Positions 10,549 to 20,399 of a stretch of DNA of 64,000 nt are shown piece by piece; the stretch's first letter is position 1; each line of letters starts with the position of its first letter. A program made the translations under genes and the position numbers. The notes under the pieces are model-generated. The model had not been told where the DNA came from and ran no database searches. It was given only the letters and a program-made list of their open reading frames with translations. The stretch lies in the NCBI GenBank assembly GCA_007922195.1, contig ML682005.1, positions 23,685,097 through 23,749,096 of the forward strand. The letters are read 5' to 3'. Source of the DNA: Podocnemis expansa (taxonomy: Eukaryota > Chordata > Testudines > Podocnemididae).

Positions 10549-11930
10549 CTTTTGGAAAAGAACCAGCTATTTGATCAACCTTGTTGGAGGTCTCCACAAT
10601 TCCAGGCTCTCTTTTACATCTCTAAAAGTAGGTCAAAACCTGAGGACCAGCCAGCTCTCCAAAAATCAGTTTGGGAGCCACTGGGTTAAAAGGTTACAAC
10701 TACCCATGAAACTTTTCTTCCATCACACACAAGGCTAAGCACTTTTTCTCTGCTACAGCCGCAACCCATGCTGGCTCAGGAAATAAGAAACAGGAGCTAG
10801 TAAATAACGCCAAATGCTCTCTGCGTAACCTTGTTAAATCACAAAAGCAGGCCATAGAGAGAATTACTAAGATTGTGCTTTTTTTTTTTTCAGCTTAAAA
10901 CCTACTAGTTCTCTTGAAGGTATAGTTAGTGCACTGAATTTGCAGTATGTGTATAGCTAGGAAGGGAAATGCATAATAAAAAGTTCCAGAAAATTAGCTG
11001 GAAATATGACATGCACTAGTTTGCAAATGATTATTGATTGCAGACTGTTGTTGACAGAGTCCGCATACACAGCTTAGGAAAACAATTTGGTTAACTGTCA
11101 TTTTCTACAGTGCAATGTGGAGATCAAAGAAATGTAAAATGGATTTAGGTTTTTGATCTAAATACATGAGTTTTAGTAATTGCTTTCTTGGTGCATTCTA
11201 AAGGAGTTAAATCTACAGACTAGCTACAATGCTATATTGGACTTTAAAATAAAATCCATTTTTTTACATTGTTGCTCTTTTTTGACAGGCTTTGAAGAAG
11301 TTTGCTGAGGTAGCAAGAGCACTGGTCCATAGGCTATGTCCCCTCAATCTATCACGCTTCTGTTTTGACTGTTTTTACACATGGAAGGCTTTAAAATGGT
11401 TTTACAGGTAGAGCTGTTCAGAAATGTTCCAATGAAATGAGAGTCATTTGAAAATACAGATCTGTGAAGCCCAAAATTTCTGACAAAAGCAAGTAGGGTT
11501 TGATGAACTTTTGTCAAATCTCAGGTAGGTTTCTTACTGGTTCCCTGTTAGCTTACTTGGTGGGCTCTAGAGTTGTGCAACCGTGTAGATTGCCTTAGGC
11601 TGGGAACTCCAGTGCTTCAAGGCTCTCTTCAGCAGAGCCTGGCACCCCTAACTCTAACTGAGTTTGGCTTTGTTGCTGGAACCTAAAAACACCATCTCAA
11701 GCCATGGCTCTCAGGGTTTAGGGCCCCAGCACTGCGCTTCCAATGAATCACATCTGTTTCGGTAAACAGAAAACATACTTCGTTTTGGTAACAAAAATTT
11801 TTGGAATCTCCTGGTTTGAAAGAAATTTAGAAATTACAATGGAGCTATGACAATTCATGCCCATGAACTGAGGATCTAGCTCTTGTTGAGTAGCTTCTAT
11901 TTCTCCATAAGTACATGGAGAGTGATACAG
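10549..11930. other. Intronic sequence, nothing recognised
   Basis: Mostly AT-rich unique-looking sequence. No repeat ends, coding exon or RNA gene recognised. Confidence 0.55.
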
Positions 11931-11939
11931 TAGGTCAAA

Positions 11940-12048
11940 AAGTACAAGTTGTGTGGCACTTTAAGACTAACAGATCAGTCTTAAAGTGCCACACGACTCC
12001 TTGGTTTTTTTGCTGGACTAGACTAACACGGCTATCCCTTTGGAAATA
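11940..12048 (+). mobile_element. Penelope-like 3' fragment with inverted 5' piece (hairpin)
   Basis: The right part reads AAAGTGCCACACGACTCCTT then GACTAGACTAACACGGCTA, the end of the PLE family. The left arm at 11947-11968 is the near-exact inverse of 11977-11998 (one mismatch), separated by 8 bases. This makes a 22-bp-stem palindrome, an inverted head-to-head arrangement like the one at 34491-34632. Confidence 0.7.
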
Positions 12049-12483
12049 GTCAAAAAGTAACCTATTATTTTGGAGTTAGGGCACAGTCACAATCTTCTTG
12101 GATTAAGGAATAGAGCTGGGCTGGAAGTAGTTTGCCTGTTCCAATAAGCATTTTGAGGTTTCAGGATCTGGTTTCTATTTCAGGAGGGAACCAAGAGCTT
12201 TTGAAGTTTTTTTATGAAAAAATGAGAATGGTCAATACCCAGTGCTCTGGGCACTCTCCTAACACATTGGAAATTCAGTTTCAAGTCTCTGGTCTGCCTG
12301 ATTTGGACCTGGGACTTGCAGTTGTCCCTCTTATCTCAGGTGAATGTTCTAACCACCAGCCTATTGAATATTTGAGGGGAAGGGAGCCTTTTTCTTTCTT
12401 TCTGACCAGAAATTCTACCTTGGACTTAAAAAACTTTTTCTCATCAAAAGTGGTATGTTCCTGTGAAAAATTTCAGTTTTAGC

Positions 12484-12901
12484 CAGAGGCAGCCTTAGGC
12501 TATCTGGGGCCTTTGGTGAAATCCCATTGTGGGCCCCCATAGGTCGCCACGACACCCCCCCACAGTCCCAATTCCCCACTGCTGGTCTGCCAACCCCCTG
12601 AGGCTCCAGTTCCCTGCTGTTGGCCCCAGCTCCCACTGCCAGCTCCAGCTCCCACCCACCCCTGTGACCCCAGCTTACCACTGTCAGCACCGCCCTTCCC
12701 CACAGCTCCAGCTCCCCACCTTTGGCCCCAGTCATCCCCTTCTAGGGTCAGCTCCTCCTGCTGCTGACCAACGCAGATGTGACTTTTGGGGTAAGTGAAG
12801 TTGGTGACTGCCCCTGCTGTCTATTGAGTTGGGAACAGGGCCCCTTACTGCTCAGAGCCCTAGGCGAGGGCCTGCTTTGCCTACCCTAAAAGTTGCCTTT
12901 G
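12484..12901. mobile_element. hAT-type MITE, perfect 8-bp TSD, GC-rich
   Basis: The ends are CAGAGGCAGCCTTAGGC and, inverted, CAAAGGCAACTTTTAGG. The duplication GTTTTAGC is exact at 12476-12483 and 12902-12909. The C-rich interior explains the overlapping open frames on both strands. The right end at 54469 belongs to the same family. Confidence 0.85.
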
Positions 12902-13179
12902 GTTTTAGCAAATGGATGTTTTTGAATGAAAATTGTTTAATCAAAAAAATTCCTAACCAGGTCTATCAGGGAGTTAAGAGTCTGCAGCTCAACTATTGGT
13001 TTTAGTTTTTCTTATTTCTTAAACCAAATCTTATTGATGAACAGAAAGATTCATTTATTCTTTAATCAGAACGCCACAGGACTGGCTGGATCAGAGAATA
13101 ATGCAAACTGTAAAAAAGAGTGACTGCTTCCAACAGTTAGGCCACCTAGTTAGTTTCAGTCTCCCACTGTGCTCCAGAT

Positions 13180-13538
13180 CAGGACCATTGTGGCCCTGGG
13201 GAAAGACCCGGGAACCAAGGCCTGGGGCCGGGCCCTGCCCCCTGGGTCTCGGGCCCACCCGCTTGCCCCAGTCCAGAGTTGGGTCCCTGAGATCGTGCCA
13301 CTGCCAGCCCAGCCCCTGATCCTCAGCCGGGGCCGGGGCCAGGTGAGGCAGTGGATGTTGTAGGCTGTTTGGTCTGGATCCTGGGCTGGGAGAAGCAGGC
13401 ACCACCACGGCTGGCCTGGCAACAGATATCCGGCTGAGGCCGGGGCTGGGAGAGGCAGTGGGCATACTGGACATCCGGGGCGTGGGCACCAGGACTTGGG
13501 GCATGTGCCCTCTGTGCCAGGTGCCAGCGATGTCCTTG
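13180..13538. mobile_element. hAT-type MITE, perfect 8-bp TSD, very GC-rich
   Basis: The left end CAGGACCATTGTGGCC pairs with the inverse of the right end, CAAGGACATCGCTGGC. CTCCAGAT is duplicated exactly at 13172-13179 and 13539-13546. The interior resembles, in reverse, the element at 56063-56486 (GGGCACATGCCCCAAG-like stretch). The long minus-strand frames across it are not genes. Confidence 0.85.
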
Positions 13539-13549
13539 CTCCAGATGTC

Positions 13550-15048
13550 AGCCATACATGTAATATAGCTAGTGAGCATGGGCATCTTGAAGCAGATGCC
13601 TTAGTTAAGATTTTAGGGCAATGTGAGGTAAACTTGGAAGCATTTTGAGCAGAGATTTTTGTGTTCTGTGTCTGCCTCTGCTTATGCTGCAATGAATGCT
13701 GCTAGGAAAGTGAATTTATTTTCAATACTAACTGTTGCACAGACTCAGACATTTCAACAGATTCCGTCTCTCACCCATGGATATTACAGATTGTAATAGA
13801 GTGACAAAATAGTTTAAGGCTTAATGGCTTGAGAGGCAGATGGGTATGTTTGGTATTCATTTTTTTATTTATAATTTTCAGAAGATTGCAAATGTATATA
13901 CAAATATAAAATGCACAGATACTTGGTGGTGTTCCTTTCCTCTCACCTTTTGCGTGTCACTTGTCTTTCTAGTTTTTAAGTTCTTAGTATCAGAGAATGT
14001 GTCTTCGTATATGCTTATACAGTTCCTTGTACCATGGGTCACCAATCCTGCTAGTCCCCGCCAGGCCTGGGCATTCTGTAATATATAATAATGAGATGAT
14101 GATAAGCAATATTCATACTCCCAGGAAGAAGGAATGATTATTTTTCCATATGATCCAGCAAAAGACAAAAATATTAAGGCATGTCATATTTGAAGTTTTT
14201 GTCCTTCAAGAGATTCTTTGATTAGTAATAGGATATAGTGATAGGAAAACATATAACCTTTCACTGTGAGATGATAAATTTAAACAAAGCCACACAAACC
14301 TGCAAAATGACAGAACAGACAAAATTACTCTTGCTGGTTCTAAATAAAGAAGATAGTAAAGAAACAATATATGCATGAGTTGCACATAATGGGATGCACA
14401 TAATGGGATGTGAGGTTGTATGTGAAAGGAGACCACATGTTGAATAATCACACAAGGAAGAATGCCAAAATTTTGTAACAAAGATCCAGCCTAGACAACT
14501 ATGTGAGATCTGTAGACGGAACATGCATATGGACACTATCCAGCACCTTGGCAAAAATGCCTAATTTGCTGTAAGGGTAACTATTTTGTTAACCAATGCA
14601 AATAAAAGGAAAACAAACACAGTGAAGGAAGCCAATGTGCACTGAGTCCATACAGCAACTACACTAGCAGACAAAGGATTGATGGTCTGTTTTAGAGGAA
14701 TGCTAATGACATGGAAATGGCTTACAAAACGGCCTTGGATGCTGAATCTAGTAAATTGACTGCTCCATTATTCGTTTAGGCACATGTATGGTCCTCATCA
14801 CTGTAGAAACTAACTCCTTTAATAGTAAATTTGAGTCTTACAACATCCCTGAAAGATAAATGTTTATAATCCTCTTTTAACAGATAGGTGGTCAAAGCAA
14901 TGGTCATACAGGAAAAATCTGTAGCTGGGTCAGGAATTGAACCCAGCCAACTACACCTCAGGTCACTGGCTTAACTAAAAGATCATCTTGTCCCTGAGGT
15001 ACAAAGGCAGACAAATGTCCCTGAAAGCAAAACATCCAGTTTCTATTT
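13550..15048. other. Intronic sequence, nothing recognised
   Basis: AT-rich. A short direct duplication ATAATGGGATG occurs at about 14386-14411. No coding or transposon structure recognised. Confidence 0.5.
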
Positions 15049-15056
15049 CTACAGAG

Positions 15057-16030
15057 CAGTGTTTCTCAAACTACTTGGTTACGGAACACTTTTGGGCTTG
15101 GAATATATTGACAGAATGCATACATGCTAGGTGGAGGGGTTCATACTGAAAAATTGCCACATGTATTGTTCAAAAGTTGATTTAAAAGACTTTGGTTTTT
15201 TTTGGGATGTCTTTTATACTACAAAGAACAAAAAAATAATAAAGAGGGAGGAATTCAGGAAAATCATCTGAATGAACAAACTGTCTTTCTGATAGGAGGA
15301 TGGTTAGCAGCCCTATAATTAAGTATAAAAATTAAAAATTAAGTACAAACCTAAAACAAAACATCGGTAGAACAGTCAAAAGAAAGATAGTGTCCTTCTT
15401 GTGTACAGAAATAGGAAAAGGACTGTCCTTCCATAAAGCTTAAAAAACATTTTTATTATAAAAATTAAATGCAAAATAAATTTGGTATGGAAAAATATTT
15501 TTAAATGTTGTGTTTTTATAAATTTGTTATGACAAAACTACTGGAAAATTAAAATAAGTAACATTGGATAGGGTTTTTTTTGTTTTTTTTTTTTTTTTTT
15601 TAACGGGGAAGAGTATTTTTGTATCTTTTGGCCACAAATCCCCTTTCCCTTTTTCCCTTTCCCCACACTTTGGCTTCTCTCCCTTCCCCATCCTCCCTGT
15701 CTTTCTCTACTTCAGTTCCTCTCCCTTCCCTCCCTCCCTATTTTTCCTTGCATGTCAGCTCCTCTCCCTTCTTCCCCAACCCCGCATTGCAGGGGCTCCC
15801 CAATGCCTGTCCTGACTCAAACCATGGGGGCTCCCCAGCCCCTTCCCTGGCCCCCATCCTACCTGAAAGGGGCTGACACCAGCCCCTGAACATAGCGCTT
15901 GGTCAGGCTGTCCGTTTCCCCCCCCCCCCCCCCCGTGCAGGGTGGGATTTTAAAGGACCCCTACAGGCCCTTTTTTGATAAAACACCTATCCACATCCCA
16001 TGTTCTGTGGAACACAATTTGGGAATGCTG
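15057..16030. mobile_element. hAT-type non-autonomous element, 974 bp, 7/8 TSD
   Basis: The left end CAGTGTTTCTCAAACTAC pairs with the inverted right end CAGCATTCCCAAATTGTG. The flanks CTACAGAG (15049-15056) and CTATAGAG (16031-16038) differ at one base. The interior has an AT-rich half, a T-run at 15580-15601, a C/T-rich block and a C-run at 15919-15934. No transposase frame. Confidence 0.8.
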
Positions 16031-16244
16031 CTATAGAGAAAAGATGGCATCTCACTTGGCAACATGGCAGATAAGTAAACTTGGCTTTGTAACTATTACA
16101 GGGTACAGACCACTGATTTTAGGCCTGGAATCAGGCCAGCAATTGGGAATGATATATACATGATTTTACTATGGAACACTAGTCTCAGGGCAGGTCTTCA
16201 CTGACCATGGCAAATTTGTCTTCATCAGAGCATTCTTCTGAATC

Positions 16245-17600
16245 AAATTGTTACTAACTTTGCCCACCAACTCGGGGTATGCTCATTAGGGTTGCTTTCT
16301 CTTTGGGGAAGATGGTAATTCTATTAGTGTGCTGCTTGTGTCACTTGTGTTTCTATATAGGTGCGTCTGAGCGGACCGGGTCTATCAGCACTCTCAGCTG
16401 ACCCCTTGTGTGTCCCTGAACTCAGTAGGCTGGGTCACACAGCACTTCTCTGCTGCTACCCTTATGTGCCCCTGTACCGCACCAAACTAGGCTTGATTAT
16501 GGATCTTGAGCAGGCTGGGTCACACAGCACTTCTCAGCTGCTACCCTTATATGCCCCTGGAGTCAATCAGGCTACTATCCCTATCAATGAGCAAACCTTA
16601 CAGGGTTGTGGGCATCACAGGGATCTTTGGCTAGGTAATAGAAGCGTTGCTGCAAAGTGATATAAAGAAACCAAGACCATAAATGACGTCTTAGAAGAGT
16701 CTGGAAACTGGCTTGATAACAAAAGGCATTTTATTGCTAAGTATCTAAAACTTGCACTAATAATTACAAAAGGAGAGAAGAATACCCCAAAATACCCAGC
16801 TACAGCATTGATAAACATACAAGGAAAGAAAAACACCCAGCTGCAATATTACCTAGATTCTACATCAGGCCTAGAGAGACAGTCATAATTAACAAAGAGG
16901 GAGAGAGAGAAGTTGGGGGTGGGGGGGGTCTAACCACTGTGTGTAGCAGAAAGGTCTCCAGGTTGTGCAGATCAGGGTCAGAGGCTGGATGGAAACAAAG
17001 CTCCCACAGCAATCAGCAAGGAAGAAAAGCCAAATCCCAGTGGAAATGATACAGCTTTAGATCCAAGCATCAGGACTCAGGACTCAGGACTCAATCCAGA
17101 CTCACACAGGATTCAGACAGGATCCAATCAGGACTTGCACAGGACACACACTACACTACTATTGGATGTGGGTAAGGATTTTTTATAAGGACCTGTTTAT
17201 GTGGCCAATACACATTCCTGGCTGGGTGTAATGGTTCAGAGAAGCTCACAATACAGTCAGGCAGACTCAGTATTTTGGGGATCAATTAAGTCTGTGACTA
17301 GAATGGTCTGATAATTGCTGAGTTTGTTCGTTTTGGTATGAGATTCCCCATCAGGCAATGCTTCCCTGCTTCTTCAATCCCAGGGTTCAGTGCGGTTCTT
17401 GCTTTGGAACCTGGCTTTCCATAGTCAATGCAAATGAAGCTCCATTTACTGTGCTGATGGCTTTTGGATGTGGGTAGATAAGGATGTCTCCCATTTCCTA
17501 CTGTTTTTGGTTTTCAGTTCAAGCAGAGGTTGGGGGATGGGGGGGGGGGGGAGGAGGCACAGGCTGGATACTATGGTCTGATTCCTCAAGAACACAGAGC
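16245..17600 (-). mobile_element. Probable solo LTR or similar insertion (unclassified)
   Basis: This is the sequence interrupting the previous element. Read on the - strand it has a possible polyadenylation signal (AGCAATAAAATGCC, inverse of 16727-16740), followed by the imperfect repeats at 16386-16563. No gag, pol, primer site or TSD was identified. 'LTR' is an inference from context and the AATAAA only. Confidence 0.3.
16386..16563 (+). repeat. Imperfect tandem repeat
   Basis: GGCTGGGTCACACAGCACTT followed by CTGCTACCCTTATGTGCCCC occurs at 16428 and again 85 bases later at 16513. A more diverged half-unit starts at 16386. Confidence 0.75.
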
Positions 17601-18059
17601 TAACATGTAACAAACTGATTGGGTCAATGAAGACCTGCTCAGCTGATCAGGAAGCCAGTCATGGAAGACTACTCCAGCAGAAGGAGTAGCATGCACTGAG
17701 GACACCATGGTAAGTAGGTGGTAGGCATTGGAGGGAGATAGGCAAGGTATTTTAAGTACTTTGCAGATTCCCTTTGATTGCTGCTGAAACTGTGCTGTGG
17801 TACAGACCAGGGCAGAGACAATCACAATTTTACTGAACAAATAAACAGATACAGTTGTGGAACAGATAAAATAATATAATATACTAAATGACTTTAAACA
17901 AAGACAGAACGTATCATGTGTGCAGCCAGGAATGAATGTATGGTGCAGATGGACAGTGTGCAGAAAGAATTGCAGCAGATGTAGTTGCAAAAGTGGAGGA
18001 ACCTGCAGAATAAACACCACTGGTCATCACCTGTGACTCCCAAGTCAGATCTCTACAAC

Positions 18060-18522
18060 ACATCATTAAGGACCCACAGCCTATTCTACAAGATGATCCC
18101 TCACTCTCTCAAGCCTTGGGAGACAGACCTCTCCTCGCCTACAGACAGCCCCCTAACCTTAAACAGATACTCACCAGCAATTACAGACCTAGTGAGAAAC
18201 ATTGAAGCAGGCACATATCCCTGCAACAAACCACATTGCCAACTTTGCCGACATATCTGCACAAAAGATAGGACCTAACCAAGCCAACTGCTCCATCAAG
18301 GGCTCATTCACCTGCTCATCCACCAATGTGATTTATGCCATCAGGTACCGGAAATGCCCCACACCTTATACATTGGACAAACAGGACAGTCTCAGTGCAA
18401 AAGAATAAATAGACACAAATCTGACATCAGAAATTATAACATTCAAAAACCAGTAGTTGAGCACTTCTGTCTTCCTAATCACTCTTGTTTATTTGTTAAT
18501 AGCTGTGCTCAAGCAAATGAGT
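18060..18522 (+). pseudogene. PLE GIY-YIG endonuclease pseudogene
   Basis: The first frame runs through the conserved Cys cluster CNKPHCQLC. A shifted frame continues with TNVIYAIRYRKCP, and a further shift gives LYIGQTGQ from 18366 to a TAA near 18520. The Tyr-Ile-Gly of the second half of the GIY-YIG motif and the downstream Arg are retained. Strong family match by motif; relic status is clear from the frame breaks. Confidence 0.7.
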
Positions 18523-18759
18523 AACACATCAAGACTTCAAAGAGAAACTACAGAATTGGAACTGATATGTAGATTTGACTGTGAAATCAGGATTAAATCG
18601 TGACTACAGATTCTTTTTCCATTATATCAGGTGATTTGACCTCACCATCCCCTCTATGCTGTTTCCCAGCATTTGGATCAGCTGCTTTGATTTGCAGTTA
18701 CAATGTGACCTGACCCCATGACTTATGCTCACCTGCATTTATTTCCTTTCATTCTTTAA

Positions 18760-19758
18760 CAGGCGTAGGCAAACTGCGGCTCACGAGCCGCATGCAGCTC
18801 TTCAAAGAAAAAGTGTGGCTCACGGAAGAACCAACAGGGAGGGGCAACATGGTCAGGGACAGCAGAGGAGTGGTGGCGTGGTCTGGGCCAGCAGGGAAAG
18901 TGCAGCAGCATGGTTGGGGCTGGCAGGGGAAGCCACGGCAGTATGGTCACAGCCGGCAGGGAAGCCATGGCAGCATCATTGGGGCCTGCAGGGGGAGCTG
19001 CGGCAAGGTCAGACCTGGTGGGGGAAGCTGTGGCAGCGTGGTGGTGGAGTGGGGAGCCGCGGCAGTGTAGTCAGAGCCAGCAGGGAAGCCATGGCATGGT
19101 CGAGGCTGGGGAGCAGAAGTGTGGTGTGGTCGGGGAGAGCAGAGAAGCAGCATTGTTGTAAGATGGCAGGGAAGCGGCAACGGGGGGGGGGGGTGGACTG
19201 TTTAGATTTTCGCATAGGCCCTAATGCAGCTTACTCTTTTGTTAAAATTGTGTTTTACAAGTCCTAAATGTGATGTGGACTACTAAGAAATGAAAATACA
19301 AAGGAGAAAAGTTTAAAACTGAATGTAGATTACTTTCAATTTTTGGCACAACTTACTACTGTGAAGCATTGTATTCCCCAATGAAATTTGTTAAATTGAA
19401 ACAGGGTACAATACTTAGAGATCAGCACCTGAGAGAGCTTTTACCTACTGCATTGACAAGTTACTGCCCAGATTTTAAAAAACTTGCCACTAGCCTGCAG
19501 TGCTCTACATCCAGCAGCAGCTAAGCTTTTACTGCATAGGCCTAATTTTCATGGTAACCTTAAATAATTATTAGAATCTGACATTAGTAGAATCAATATT
19601 TTCCCTGTTTTTACAATAAAATTGAAGTGCTCAATGAATTTTAAGTTTAGTAATTTTGGAGTAGGTAGAAGTATGTGATTATATGTCTCAGTGCAGCTCT
19701 CCAAGGTTTAATAATCAACTTGTGCGGCTCTTGAGTTCCATAAGTTTGGCCATCCCTG
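18760..19758 (+). mobile_element. hAT element with transposase C-terminal remnant, 7/8 TSD
   Basis: The termini are CAGGCGTAGGCAAACTGCGG and, inverted, CAGGGATGGCCAAACTTATG. TTCTTTAA (18752-18759) and TTCTATAA (19759-19766) form the duplication with one difference. The left half is a GC-rich run of imperfect GGGAAGCCATGGCAGC-like motifs. The right half is AT-rich and holds the transposase remnant at 19411-19524. It was inserted into the PLE tail, so it is younger than that PLE. Confidence 0.85.
19411..19524 (+). pseudogene. hAT transposase C-terminal fragment
   Basis: A 37-codon stretch ending in a natural TAA: ILRDQHLRELLPTALTSYCP, then DFKKLATSLQC. The pattern LR-LALTSYxPDFKKL at the extreme C terminus is familiar from domesticated and active hAT transposases of the ZBED5/GTF2IRD2-like group. 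Upstream frames are closed, so only the tail remains. The same tail occurs in reverse at 9091-9202. Confidence 0.6.
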
Positions 19759-19884
19759 TTCTATAAGTTCCTCCATCTTCGAAGTGTCTGACGAAGTAAG
19801 ATTTTCTCCCATGAAAACTCATACAATAAATCAATGAGTTAGTTTTTTAAGTGCCACAGGACTCCTTGTTTGTCATTGACACAG

Positions 19885-20390
19885 TATCAGATCTGGACCT
19901 CTGTGCTTGTATTTCCACCCCAAGGGATTGAATGCCAGCATTAGAAGAGAGCATTGTCACATACCAGGTAGAGATGAAGTCCTGGGAGAGAAGGCAGGTG
20001 CCAAATTTTTGACCATTTTTGATGCATCAAATGGCTTTTGGCAAATGCCTTCTTACACAGGAGACTATACAACTGTGCATTTAACAGGCCATTAAGCAAG
20101 CATTGTTTATCTGTTAGTCTTTAAGTGCCACACGACTTATTGTTTCTACTGCCTTGCTTGAAGCCAAGCGTCCCAGAGAACTAAACAGCAGCTCTTGCAT
20201 AGTATTAATGGTGTGAGACTGTGCATAATCTCCTGTGGGGCTCAACAGAGCAAGAATGCAATGCCAGGCATGCACAAGTCCTGCAGCATGCCAGGGATAA
20301 TGAATAAAGTACAGTGCCAGTTCCAGAAGAAAACTCTTATTTGGAAGAAATTCTGTGAAAGTATCAAGGTGACTGCTTTTTATAAAAAGG
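19885..20390 (+). pseudogene. Ty3/gypsy reverse transcriptase relic
   Basis: The frame at 19907-20095 has GLNASIRREHCHIPGRDEVL followed by KFLTIFDASNGFWQMP. This is the gypsy RT region around the first catalytic Asp (FDASNGFWQ). After a gap holding a PLE scrap (20105-20148), 20190-20390 resembles the palm-to-thumb segment (LLWGSTEQECNARHAQVLQH). It is heavily decayed with indels and stops. The element differs from the gypsy at 43490-47035. Confidence 0.65.
20105..20148 (+). mobile_element. Penelope-like 3' scrap
   Basis: It contains CTGTTAGTCTTTAAGTGCCA followed by CACGACTTATTG, the PLE tail motif. It sits between two pieces of a gypsy RT relic. Confidence 0.55.
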
Positions 20391-20399
20391 GAAGGATAT

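Larger units (their letters stand above)
16198..17813. mobile_element. Harbinger-like element split by an LTR-like insertion
   Basis: The left piece (16198-16240, with GGTCTTCACTGACCATGGCA) and the right piece (about 17610-17813) both match the compact 239-bp element at 39610-39850, in the same order. The shared inner stretch is AGGTATTTTAAGTACTTTGC. About 1.37 kb of unrelated sequence separates the halves. The TIR is imperfect and no TAA duplication is visible. Confidence 0.5.
18010..19875 (+). mobile_element. Penelope-like element 3' part with GIY-YIG remnant, split by a hAT element
   Basis: Translated frames show a Cys-rich linker (GTYPCNKPHCQLCRH), then IKGSFTCSSTNVIYAI. After a one-base frame slip at about 18360 they show LYIGQTGQ with RINRHKSD and QKPVVEHF. 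This is the GIY-YIG endonuclease signature of Penelope-like retroelements. The 3' non-coding tail continues to 18759 and resumes after the hAT insertion at 19759 with GAAGTAAGATTTTCTCCC, then AAGTGCCACAGGACTCCTTG. The reverse transcriptase half is missing (5' truncation). PLE proteins copy RNA at a nicked target site. This copy is dead because of the frameshift, stops and split. Confidence 0.75.

Noticed and set aside
13091..13692. 164- and 178-codon minus-strand frames
   Set aside because: They cover a hAT MITE with a perfect TSD (13180-13538) and run past both of its ends. They are composition artefacts.
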